The position numbers and the translations under genes were made by a program. Shown one piece after another: positions 34,031-42,377 of a DNA stretch of 64,000 bases. The stretch covers positions 124,001 through 188,000 of the forward strand of contig NZ_WGNY01000019.1 in NCBI RefSeq assembly GCF_016124325.1, written 5' to 3'. Within the stretch, counting starts at the first letter, position 1. Every line of letters starts with the position of its first letter. The notes under the pieces were generated by a model, which worked only from the letters and a program-made list of their open reading frames with translations, was not told the origin of the DNA and ran no database searches. Source of the stretch: Phenylobacterium sp. Its GTDB lineage: Bacteria; Pseudomonadota; Alphaproteobacteria; Caulobacterales; Caulobacteraceae.

Positions 34031-35011
34031 ATGATCATCAGTAAGACGCCGATGCGGCTGAGCTTCGTGGGCGGTGGCAGCGACCTCCCATCGTATTATC
34101 GCGAGAACGTAGGCGCCGTTCTGAGCACGTCGATCGACAAGTTCGTCTACGTGACGATCAACAAGCGGTTCGAGCCAGGCATCCGCCTCAGCTACTCCAA
34201 GACCGAAGAGGTCGAGCGGGTCGACGAAATCGAGCATCGGATCGTCAAGGCGACGCTGAAGAAGCTCGGTGTCGATGGCGGTGTGGAAATCACCTCCGTC
34301 GCCGACATCCCGTCCCGCGGCAGCGGGCTTGGCTCATCGAGCTCGTTCACGGTGGGTCTGCTTCACGCACTCTACGCCTATCTCGGACAATACCGCTCGA
34401 AGCTCTCGCTGGGCGAGGAAGCCTGTGAGGTCGAGATCGACCTGTGCGGAGAGCCGATCGGAAAGCAGGACCAGTATGCGGCCGCCGCTGGAGGGCTGAA
34501 CATCATCAAGTTCTTTCCGGACAACAGCGTGACCGTCGAACCGGTGATCGCGCCGGCCGGTGTGGTCGAAACCATCGAGTCGGAACTCCTGATGTTCTAT
34601 ACGGGCATCGTCCGTTCAGCGTCCGGCGTGCTCAAGCAACAGTCCGAGGAAGTCGAGGCGGACCCCGCAAAGAAGCGGGCCATGCGACGGATGACCGAGC
34701 TGGTCGAGGTGCTGCGAGACGAGATATCGCGGGGCAACGCGGAGGCTCTCGGGGAAATCCTGCACGAGAACTGGATGCTGAAGAAGGGCCTGACGGACGC
34801 GATTTCCAGCGCGCAAATCGATGACAACTACGAAGCAGCGCGGGCGGCCGGCGCACGGGGCGGAAAGCTCCTTGGCGCGGGCGGCGGCGGCTTCATGGTG
34901 TTCTCGGCCCCCAAAGCTCGACACGCCGACGTGATCCGGGCGTTGTCCCACATGCGCCATGTGGAGTTCGGGTTCGAAAACCTGGGCTCCAGCATCGTAT
35001 TCTATCAATGA
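34031..35011 (+). CDS. hddA: D-glycero-D-manno-heptose 7-phosphate kinase (HddA-like)
   Basis: This 326-residue GHMP kinase starts with K-T-P-M-R-L-S-F-V-G-G-G-S-D-L-P. It has the ATP-binding loop G-S-G-L-G-S-S-S-S at about residues 98-106 and a late G-G-K-L-L-G-A-G-G-G-G-F block. These features are those of HddA and related sugar-1-kinases. It should phosphorylate heptose 7-phosphate at C1, giving the substrate of the GmhB domain upstream. A G-rich ribosome site precedes ATG 34031; the frame is open to 34013. The 106-base gap to the upstream gene shows no separate promoter that I can identify. Confidence 0.9.
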   Translation: MIISKTPMRLSFVGGGSDLPSYYRENVGAVLSTSIDKFVYVTINKRFEPGIRLSYSKTEEVERVDEIEHRIVKATLKKLGVDGGVEITSVADIPSRGSGLGSSSSFTVGLLHALYAYLGQYRSKLSLGEEACEVEIDLCGEPIGKQDQYAAAAGGLNIIKFFPDNSVTVEPVIAPAGVVETIESELLMFYTGIVRSASGVLKQQSEEVEADPAKKRAMRRMTELVEVLRDEISRGNAEALGEILHENWMLKKGLTDAISSAQIDDNYEAARAAGARGGKLLGAGGGGFMVFSAPKARHADVIRALSHMRHVEFGFENLGSSIVFYQ

Positions 35012-35021
35012 GGTTGCGCAG

Positions 35022-35648
35022 ATGACCTACTTTCCCGATCGCCTCTTCGACGACGCCGGATCCTATGCGACGGCGTATTTCGAACAGTATCGCACCGCTG
35101 CCGCATCGGTGGATCAGGAGGCTTTGCGCCGCGCGGGCGAGTTGGTCGGGCAGGTCATTTCTGAAGGTGCCGCGATCTATTCCTGCGGGAACGGGGGCTC
35201 GGCCGCGATCGCCAACCACCTGGCTTGCGACTGCCTCAAGGGAATCCGGACCGGCACCCTCCTGCGCCCGAAGGTGTTCAGCCTGTCGACGACGGTCGAG
35301 CTCATCACGGCGATCGCGAACGACATCAGCTACGATGACGTCTTCGCCTTCCAGCTCGAATCGCTCGCCAAGCCGGGCGACCTGCTCGTCGCCATCAGTT
35401 CGTCGGGTCAGTCGCCCAACATCGTCAAGGCGTTGACCTGGGCGAAGGACAACGGGCTGCGCACGCTCGCCATGACCGGATTCTCAGGCGGGGCGTCAGC
35501 TGAGATCGCGGACGTCAGCCTCCACGTGGCAGGCGAGAACTACGGCGTGGTCGAAGATATCCACCAGTCGCTGATGCACCTGCTGGCCCAGTATACGCGG
35601 CATCGGAGCCTGACGAATCCGTCAGATCTGGGGCGCCAGAAGTTCTGA
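35022..35648 (+). CDS. gmhA: Sedoheptulose 7-phosphate isomerase (GmhA-like)
   Basis: This 208-residue SIS-domain protein has C-G-N-G-G-S-A-A-I-A-N-H at about residues 57-68 and S-S-S-G-Q-S-P-N-I, both phosphosugar-binding loops of GmhA. It converts sedoheptulose 7-phosphate to D-glycero-D-manno-heptose 7-phosphate, the entry step of the pathway. ATG 35022 lies 10 bases after the kinase stop with GAGG upstream. The pathway is then complete: GmhA here, HddA at 34031, GmhB and HddC as the fusion at 32599. It converges with the GT4 gene, 13 bases apart. Confidence 0.9.
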   Translation: MTYFPDRLFDDAGSYATAYFEQYRTAAASVDQEALRRAGELVGQVISEGAAIYSCGNGGSAAIANHLACDCLKGIRTGTLLRPKVFSLSTTVELITAIANDISYDDVFAFQLESLAKPGDLLVAISSSGQSPNIVKALTWAKDNGLRTLAMTGFSGGASAEIADVSLHVAGENYGVVEDIHQSLMHLLAQYTRHRSLTNPSDLGRQKF

Positions 35649-35661
35649 CGTCGCGAAAGCC

Positions 35662-36930
35662 TCAGCGCTTGCCGAAGAGCCGCTGGTAGGCCGAGACCAG
35701 TTTGGGAACCTCGTGGTTCCAGGACAGGTGGTTGCGCACGCGCTCGCGACCCAGCGCGCCGCGGCGGGCGCCGTCCTTCGGGTCGTCGACAAGCTGCACG
35801 ATCTTCGCGGCGAGATCCTTGGGGTCGTTGGCGGCCGCGTAGAGCGATGCTTCCTCCGCCGACACGCGCCCCTCGGTCAAGTCGAACTGAACGATCGGCT
35901 TCCCGAAGGCCATGTACTCCACGATCTTGTTCATCGTGGACTTGTCGTTCATCGGATTGACCCGGTCGGGGTTCACGCACACCGCCGACGTCGACAGGAC
36001 GCCGAACAGTACGTCGTCGGGCGCCCGGCCGGTGAAGGTCACGTAGTCGTCGATCCCGAGTTCCGTGGCCAGCGCCTGCAGGGCGGGCAGGCTGGGACCG
36101 CCGCCGACGAGACAGAACTGGATGTCGTCGCGGCCGAGGTCGAAGACGAGATGGCGGATCGCCTCCAGGAGCAGGTCGATCCCTTCCTGGTCGCCCATGA
36201 CGCCGACATAGCCGACGAGGTGCTTGCGGCCGTTCTTCAGCGCCTCGTTGGGCTCGACCATCTTGAGGCGCCGCAGGTCGGGGCCCGAGCGCACCACGAA
36301 GACATCCTCGGGCTTCTTGCCGCCGCGGGTGAGCGCGATCTCGCGATAGCTGTTGTTGGTTGAGATCACCACGCGGGCCGAGGCGAAGGTCAGCCGTTCG
36401 AAGAGCACCATCAGCGACCAGAAGAAGCCGCGCTTCTCGTACTTGGCCTCGTAGAGTTCGGGGTTGATGTCGTGGTGGTCGAACAGGTAGCGCACGCCGA
36501 ACAGCTTGAACGGCAGGGCGACGAGGAAGATCAGATCCGGCGGATTGCAGCCGTGGATCGCGTGGATTCCGCGTGTCAGGAACACGGTCCAGGCCAGGCG
36601 CGTCTGGTGGAACAGCGCGGCCCCATATTCGAGCAGGTACCCCAGCGCGCCCTTGGCGTCGATCGGCAGGGTGTGGCGGTAGATGTGCACGCCCTGGAGC
36701 GTCTCGCGCCGCTCGGTGAAGCCCTTGCCCGTCGGGCAGATCACGCTGACCTCCGCGCCGGCCGCGGCCAGCGTCGTGGCCTCCTGCCAGACGCGCCGGT
36801 CGAAGGGCACGGGCAGGTTCTCGACGATGATCAGGATCTTGCGGCCGGCCAGCGGCTTGGTCGCAAGCAGTTCGCTGGCGATCCGTTCGGCCTCGGCCGC
36901 CCCATCCTGGGGCTTGGTCTCGGCCGTCAT
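35662..36930 (-). CDS. Family 4 glycosyltransferase (WcaI/EpsF-like)
   Basis: This 422-residue GT-B enzyme has K-I-L-I-I-V-E-N-L-P-V-P-F-D-R-R-V-W-Q-E early in the acceptor half and D-H-H-D-I-N-P-E-L-Y in the middle. The donor half has G-x-M-G-D-Q-E-G-I-D and S-T-M-N-K-I-V-E-Y-M-A-F-G-K-P. It shares its operon with the GDP-sugar dehydrogenase: ATG 36930 overlaps that stop (ATGA). Coupled expression suggests it may use the uronic acid made by that enzyme, but this is inference. The frame is open far upstream inside the dehydrogenase gene, which is not a real extension. Confidence 0.9.
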   Translation of the reverse strand: MTAETKPQDGAAEAERIASELLATKPLAGRKILIIVENLPVPFDRRVWQEATTLAAAGAEVSVICPTGKGFTERRETLQGVHIYRHTLPIDAKGALGYLLEYGAALFHQTRLAWTVFLTRGIHAIHGCNPPDLIFLVALPFKLFGVRYLFDHHDINPELYEAKYEKRGFFWSLMVLFERLTFASARVVISTNNSYREIALTRGGKKPEDVFVVRSGPDLRRLKMVEPNEALKNGRKHLVGYVGVMGDQEGIDLLLEAIRHLVFDLGRDDIQFCLVGGGPSLPALQALATELGIDDYVTFTGRAPDDVLFGVLSTSAVCVNPDRVNPMNDKSTMNKIVEYMAFGKPIVQFDLTEGRVSAEEASLYAAANDPKDLAAKIVQLVDDPKDGARRGALGRERVRNHLSWNHEVPKLVSAYQRLFGKR

Positions 36931-38225
36931 TGCGCCGCCAGGGCTGGGGCCTCGCGCTTGGGCGTCAGGGCCTGGAGGTTCACCGTCCGCGCCGCCTGCA
37001 ACGACAGCTCCTTCGCGCCGCCGCTGGCGTCGATGACGAGATCGTAGGCCGTCTTCTCGGCCGCCTCGCGTGAGACCAGAAGCTCGTTGATGTTGGGCAG
37101 GTGGGCGTAGGCGTAGCCCAGGTTCTGACCCACCAGCTTGGCCGGATCGATGGACTCGTCGAAGACGTCGAGCCGGTGACCGGCGCGCAGCAGCCGCCCC
37201 GCCAGGTCCACGTTGGGGCTTTCGCGCAGGTCGTCGCTGTTGCGCTTGAAGGCCAGGCCGACCAGCAGGATGCGCGCATTGGGGGCCAGATCCTGCACGC
37301 AGTGCTCGTAGATGAAGTGCTTGTGGGCGGCGTTCGAGCGGAGCACCGAGTCGATCAGTGTGGCGTTGGCCCCGACGTCGCTGGCCAGATGCTGCAGGGC
37401 CCGCACGTCCTTGGGCAGGCACGAGCCGCCGAACGCGCCGCCCGGGCGCATGTAGTAGGCCGAGATGTTCAGCTTGGTGTCCGACACGAAGATGTCGTGA
37501 ACCGTGGCGGGGTCCACGTCCAGCATGGTGCAGATGCGGCCGATCTCGTTGGCGAAGGCCACCTTCACCGCGTGCCAGGTGTTGTCGACGAACTTGGTGA
37601 ACTCGGCCTCGCGGAAGCCGACGTGGAAGCGCGGGGCCTCGATGTCCTTGTACATCTCCTCGACGTTCGCGGACGGGCGGGCGTCGCGCGTGCCGACGAC
37701 GATCTTGGGCGGGGCGAAGTAGTCCTTGATCGCGGTCGCCTCGCGGAGGAATTCCGGATTGTAGACGATCTCGACGAGCCGCGCGGCGTCGGCGCCCAGG
37801 ACCGAGCGGAAAACCGGCAGGATCAGCTCCTCGATCGAACCGGGCCGCATGGTCGAGCGGTAGACCACGGTAAGCGGCTTCTCGCGGTTGCGGCCGAGAC
37901 CCACGGCGATCTGGCGCGAGACCTCGGCGATGAAGCTCATGTTGTGCGCGCCCTCGGGCGAGCTGGGCGTGCCCACGCAGACGAGGGCGAGGTCGGCCTT
38001 GTTCAGCTCTTCGCCTGCGGCCTGGGCGGCGCTGAGGCGGCCCTGCGACCGCGCTTCCGACAGCAGCTCGGCGAGGCCCGGCTCGGTGATCGGGCAGATG
38101 CCGCTGTTGATCTCGCGAATCTTGTCTTCGTTGACGTCGATACCGGTGACGACGTGGCCTTCTTTCGTGAGGCAGCCCGCGGCGGTCAAGCCGACATAGC
38201 CGAGGCCGTAGATCAGGATTCGCAA
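36927..38225 (-). CDS. algD: GDP-mannose 6-dehydrogenase (AlgD-like)
   Basis: This 432-residue nucleotide-sugar dehydrogenase starts M-R-I-L-I-Y-G-L-G-Y-V-G-L. It has N-P-E-F-L-R-E-A-T-A-I-K-D-Y, Y-Y-M-R-P-G-G-A-F-G-G-S-C-L-P-K-D-V-R with the catalytic Cys, and F-K-R-N-S-D-D-L-R-E-S-P. These blocks match AlgD much better than UDP-glucose dehydrogenases, so the product is probably GDP-mannuronate. GDP-mannose can come from the divergent gene at 38402. The 176 bases between them hold both promoters. Confidence 0.85.
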   Translation of the reverse strand: MRILIYGLGYVGLTAAGCLTKEGHVVTGIDVNEDKIREINSGICPITEPGLAELLSEARSQGRLSAAQAAGEELNKADLALVCVGTPSSPEGAHNMSFIAEVSRQIAVGLGRNREKPLTVVYRSTMRPGSIEELILPVFRSVLGADAARLVEIVYNPEFLREATAIKDYFAPPKIVVGTRDARPSANVEEMYKDIEAPRFHVGFREAEFTKFVDNTWHAVKVAFANEIGRICTMLDVDPATVHDIFVSDTKLNISAYYMRPGGAFGGSCLPKDVRALQHLASDVGANATLIDSVLRSNAAHKHFIYEHCVQDLAPNARILLVGLAFKRNSDDLRESPNVDLAGRLLRAGHRLDVFDESIDPAKLVGQNLGYAYAHLPNINELLVSREAAEKTAYDLVIDASGGAKELSLQAARTVNLQALTPKREAPALAAQ

Positions 38226-38401
38226 CGCAAAAACCTCCGAGTCGGGAGCCAGATAGAGGGTTCTTTTGCAGATGGCGCCCTACTAAAGGATTGCCGGGGC
38301 AATCCATAGCCGAGAATAGCAAGCGGCGCGCCACCGCGAGCCGGCTGCCCAGCCCGCGGGCGCGAAAGCTTTGAGTAGCATGTTTTGCCTAGGAAACAGG
38401 G

Positions 38402-40567
38402 ATGCGTCAGACGCCGGTCTATCCCGTGATCATGTGCGGCGGTTCGGGCACGCGCCTCTGGCCGGCGTCGCGGCCATCGCGCCCCAAGCAGTTCATTCCA
38501 CTGGTTGGCGAGCGGTCGCTCCTGCAGGAAACGGTGGCCCGCGTTGGCGCACTGGCGGCGGGCGGCGGGCGGCTGGTGATCGTCGCGGGCGCGGCGCACG
38601 GCCCGACCATCCAGGCCCAGTTGGCCGAGATCGGCGCGGACGCCACGATCATCCTCGAACCTGAGCCGCGGGACTCGGCGGCGGCCATCACCATCGCGGC
38701 GGCCTGGATCGGAGGCCAGGATCCCGATGCGGTCGCCGTCATCGTGGCCTCTGACCACCATGTGCCCGACCACGCCGCCTTCCGGGATGCGGTCGAGGCG
38801 ACGGTCGGAGCGGCCCGCGAGGGGGCGATCGTGACGCTGGGCGTGCGCCCGGCAGGGCCCGCGACCGCCTATGGCTATATCCACCCCACGCCTGGCGAGG
38901 GCGTGCGTTCGGTCGAGGCGTTCGTGGAAAAGCCGGACGCCGAGCGCGCGGCGCAGTACGTCGCCCAGGGCTTCCTCTGGAACAGCGGCAATTTCGTCGC
39001 CAGCGCCCGGACATTGCTGGACGAATTACAGGCGCATGCCCCCGACGTGCTGTCGGCCGTGCGGAGCGGCCTGTCGGATTCCGTCGACGAGGCGGGGGCT
39101 ATGCGGCTGGGCGACGCCTTCCGCGCCGCGCCGAAGATCTCGTTCGACTATGCGGTCATGGAGAAGACGACCCGCGCGGCGGTCCTGCCGGTCGACTTCG
39201 CCTGGTCGGACCTGGGGGCATGGGACGCCATCTGGTCCGCATCGGCCAAGGACGCGCACGGCAACAGCCTGCCGCCGGCGGCCCACGCCATCGACGCGAC
39301 CGACGTGCTCGTCCGCGCGCCGGCCGGCGTGAGAGTCGCGGTGATCGGGACCTCGCGCCTCGCGGTCGTCGTCGAGCCGGACGCCGTGCTCGTCTGCGCG
39401 CTGGACAAGGCCCAGGCCGTGAAGGGCGCGGCCCAGGCCGCGGCGCCCGGTGCGCCCGAGGCCCGCACGCTCACCAGCCTGCGGGAGGCCGCCGACTGGT
39501 TCCGGAGCTGGCTGGAAACGGCGGCGCTTCCCGTGTGGGCCACCCTCGGCGTCGATCCCGAAGCCGGTGCGTTCCGCGAGGGGCTGTCGATCGCCGGCGC
39601 CGCGCACGACCCCTATCGCCGGATACGGACCCTCACCCGGCAGGTGATGGTCTACGCCCTTTCGAGCGCGGAGGGACGGCCGGGACCGTGGGCGGAGACG
39701 GCGCGGCGCGGCTTCGCCCATCTCCAGGCGCGGGCGCGGCGCTCCGACGGGCTGTTCGTGAGCCGGTTGGGCGCCGACGACGCGATGATCGACGACACGC
39801 CCCGGCTCTACGAGCACGATTTCGCGCTCCAGGCGCTGTGCGCCATGCACGGCCTGGGCGAGCCTGGCGTCCTCGAACAGGCCCGCGACATCAAGGCCCG
39901 TCTCTCGGCGTGGCGTCACGACGCCGGCGGCTTCCGGGAGACCGGGCCGAATCCATTCCAGGCCAATGCGCACATGCATCTGTTGGAGGCCTCGCAGGCC
40001 TGGGCGGCGCGCGATCCAGAGGGCGGATGGGACGCGCTGGCGGACGAGGTCGCCGAGCTCGCGCTCGCGCGCTTCATCGACTCCCGGACAGGAATGCTCA
40101 GCGAATTCTTCGACGCGGACTGGACGCCGCTGACGGGCGACGCCGGCCTGGTGGAACCGGGCCACCATTTCGAATGGGCCTGGCTGCTGACCCGATGGGG
40201 CGCGGCCCGCGATCACGGCGGCGCGCTGGGCGCGGCCCGGCGGCTGTACGAATTGGGTCGGCGCGGGGTCGATCTCCGTCGCGGGGTCGCGATCAACGCC
40301 GTGTGGGAGGATTTCACGCCACGCGACGCGGTCGCGCGGCTCTGGCCGCAGACGGAGTTCCTGAAGGCGGCGCTGATCCTAGGCGAGACGGAAGACGCGC
40401 TGACGGCCTGCAACGCCCTGCGGCGATACCTCGAAACGCCCGTCCGCGGCGTCTGGCGCGACCGCATGCGTCCCGACGGCAGCTTCGTCGAGGAGGCGGC
40501 TCCCGCCACATCGTTCTACCACCTCCATCTCGCCATCGCCGAGCTGCAGCGCTTGGCCGACGTATAG
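38402..40567 (+). CDS. Mannose-1-phosphate guanylyltransferase fused to an AGE-family epimerase/isomerase domain
   Basis: This 721-residue protein has two domains. Residues 1 to about 345 are a ManC/AlgA-type pyrophosphorylase (M-C-G-G-S-G-T-R-L-W-P, then P-K-Q-F and F-V-E-K-P). Residues of about 365-721 are an N-acylglucosamine 2-epimerase (AGE) barrel with N-A-H-M-H-L-L-E-A, H-H-F-E-W-A-W and W-P-Q-T-E. In other bacteria ManC is often fused to a cupin mannose-6-phosphate isomerase; here an AGE domain takes that place and may do the same isomerisation. It would supply GDP-mannose to the AlgD-like enzyme. ATG 38402 is the natural start; the ribosome site is weak. Confidence 0.9.
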   Translation: MRQTPVYPVIMCGGSGTRLWPASRPSRPKQFIPLVGERSLLQETVARVGALAAGGGRLVIVAGAAHGPTIQAQLAEIGADATIILEPEPRDSAAAITIAAAWIGGQDPDAVAVIVASDHHVPDHAAFRDAVEATVGAAREGAIVTLGVRPAGPATAYGYIHPTPGEGVRSVEAFVEKPDAERAAQYVAQGFLWNSGNFVASARTLLDELQAHAPDVLSAVRSGLSDSVDEAGAMRLGDAFRAAPKISFDYAVMEKTTRAAVLPVDFAWSDLGAWDAIWSASAKDAHGNSLPPAAHAIDATDVLVRAPAGVRVAVIGTSRLAVVVEPDAVLVCALDKAQAVKGAAQAAAPGAPEARTLTSLREAADWFRSWLETAALPVWATLGVDPEAGAFREGLSIAGAAHDPYRRIRTLTRQVMVYALSSAEGRPGPWAETARRGFAHLQARARRSDGLFVSRLGADDAMIDDTPRLYEHDFALQALCAMHGLGEPGVLEQARDIKARLSAWRHDAGGFRETGPNPFQANAHMHLLEASQAWAARDPEGGWDALADEVAELALARFIDSRTGMLSEFFDADWTPLTGDAGLVEPGHHFEWAWLLTRWGAARDHGGALGAARRLYELGRRGVDLRRGVAINAVWEDFTPRDAVARLWPQTEFLKAALILGETEDALTACNALRRYLETPVRGVWRDRMRPDGSFVEEAAPATSFYHLHLAIAELQRLADV

Positions 40568-40649
40568 GCCGGTCGGCGCGACTCGCGGCTTACGCGCATC
40601 CGGTGGACATTCCGGAGACGCACGCCCAGAGTCGGGTGGGGAGGGGGTC

Positions 40650-42377
40650 TTGCTGACGATAGGACCGCTATTTCGTGCGTTTGCGCGCTGGCCCGGGCCG
40701 GTCGCCGCGGTCTGCGTGGCCGCGAGCCTTGCGGCATGCAGCGGTTCCGACGCGCCGGACGCCGCCAAGGCGCCGCGCGCGGCCGACGGTCTTGTGGTCG
40801 AGCGCCTTCCCACGGCGCCGGAAGCCTCGCGGTTTCTGACACAGGCGACCTACGGCCCCACGGACGCGACGATCAGCCAACTCCGCGCCAGCGGCTACGC
40901 CAAGTGGCTTGATCAACAGATGGCGCTGCCGTCGCGCAGCCACCTCGAGGAGACGACCCAGCGGATCGCCCAGCGCAAGACCAACTTCAACCCGCAGGAT
41001 TTCATCTATTCGTACTGGGACCAGGCGATCACAGCGCCCGACCAGCTTCGCCAGCGGATGAAGCTGGCCCTTTCCGAGATCTTCGTGATCTCGCTGGTGG
41101 ACTCGAGCATCCAGGCCCAGGGGGCCGCCTCGTACTACGACATGCTGGGCGACGACTCGTTCGGCAATTTCCGGACGTTGCTCGAAGACGTGACGCTGCA
41201 CCCGATGATGGGGATTTATCTGACCTGGCTGGGCAACCAGAAGGAGGATCCCGCCACCGGGCGAAATCCGGACGAGAACTTCGCTCGCGAGATCATGCAG
41301 CTGATGACCATCGGGCTCTATCATCTGAACTTGGACGGCACGCTGAAGTTGGACAAGGCCGGCCAGCCCATCCCTACCTATTCCGCCGACGACATTGGCG
41401 GGTTGTCGCGCGTCCTCACCGGCTACAGCTACTATTCGCCGAACCCGTCCAGAGTGACTTTCCGCGGCGGCCTGCGGGACACCGAGGCGTGGACGCACGC
41501 CATGATCCCCTATCCGACCTATCACTCGACTGGAGAGAAGGCCTTCCTCGGCGTGGTCATCTCGGCGTCCGACACGCCGGATCCGCAGGGCGACCTGAAG
41601 ATCGCACTCGACACGCTGTTCAATCATCCGAATGTCGGGCCGTTCATCGGCAAGCAGCTGATCCAGCGGCTGGTCACCAGCAACCCCAGTCCGGCCTACG
41701 TCGGCCGGGTCGCCGCGGTCTTCAACGACAACGGCAAGGGCGTGCGGGGCGACATGGCGGCTGTGGTGCGCGCGATCCTGCTGGATCCGGAGGCGCGGGA
41801 CGAGGCGATCGCGCAGGATCCCGATTTCGGCAAGGTCCGCGAGCCCATCGTGCGCCTGGCCAACTGGGCCCGAGCCTTCAACGCCACCTCGAAATCGGGC
41901 CAATGGCTGATCCCCTCGACAAGCGCGAACACCTCGCTGGGACAAGCGCCGCTGATGTCGCCGTCAGTGTTCAACTTCTATCGCCCGGGCTACTCGCCGC
42001 CGGGCACGCGCCTCAGCGCCGATGGGCGGGTCGCGCCGGAATTCCAGATCGTCGATGAGGTGACGGTCGCGGGCTATCTCAACACCATGCAAGCGACCAT
42101 CGCCTTCGGTATCGGCGGGGCCCACGACGTGAAGAGCGATTACGCGACCGAACTGGACCTTGCGCGCGATCCGGGGGCGCTGGCGGATCGCCTGAACCTG
42201 TTGCTCCTTAGCGGACGCATGTCGAGCCAGCTGCGCCGTCAGATCATTGAGGCGGTCGAGGATGTGCGCCTCCCGCCGAACGCGGCCGAGCCCAAGGCGA
42301 CCAATGCGCTTCGTGGCCGCGTCTGGGTCGGTATTTACCTGACCATGGCCTCTCCCGAGTATCTGGTGCAGCGATGA
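40650..42377 (+). CDS. DUF1800-family lipoprotein
   Basis: This 575-residue exported protein has a lipobox S-L-A-A-C (Cys about residue 30) and the DUF1800 blocks F-L-T-Q-A-T-Y-G-P-T, N-E/D-N-F-A-R-E-I-M-Q-L and P-S-V-F-N-F-Y-R-P-G-Y. DUF1800 genes almost always precede a DUF1501 gene, as here (4-base overlap). Their function is unknown; roles in cell-surface or exported polymer handling have been suggested from context only. TTG 40650 has a strong GGGGAGGGGG ribosome site. It lies 82 bases after the AGE fusion gene. Confidence 0.9.
   Translation: MLTIGPLFRAFARWPGPVAAVCVAASLAACSGSDAPDAAKAPRAADGLVVERLPTAPEASRFLTQATYGPTDATISQLRASGYAKWLDQQMALPSRSHLEETTQRIAQRKTNFNPQDFIYSYWDQAITAPDQLRQRMKLALSEIFVISLVDSSIQAQGAASYYDMLGDDSFGNFRTLLEDVTLHPMMGIYLTWLGNQKEDPATGRNPDENFAREIMQLMTIGLYHLNLDGTLKLDKAGQPIPTYSADDIGGLSRVLTGYSYYSPNPSRVTFRGGLRDTEAWTHAMIPYPTYHSTGEKAFLGVVISASDTPDPQGDLKIALDTLFNHPNVGPFIGKQLIQRLVTSNPSPAYVGRVAAVFNDNGKGVRGDMAAVVRAILLDPEARDEAIAQDPDFGKVREPIVRLANWARAFNATSKSGQWLIPSTSANTSLGQAPLMSPSVFNFYRPGYSPPGTRLSADGRVAPEFQIVDEVTVAGYLNTMQATIAFGIGGAHDVKSDYATELDLARDPGALADRLNLLLLSGRMSSQLRRQIIEAVEDVRLPPNAAEPKATNALRGRVWVGIYLTMASPEYLVQR

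Noticed and set aside
36931..38334. N-terminal extension of the GT4 glycosyltransferase by about 470 codons
   Set aside because: The extra part is an out-of-frame reading of the AlgD-like gene. The true start is ATG 36930, overlapping the dehydrogenase stop.
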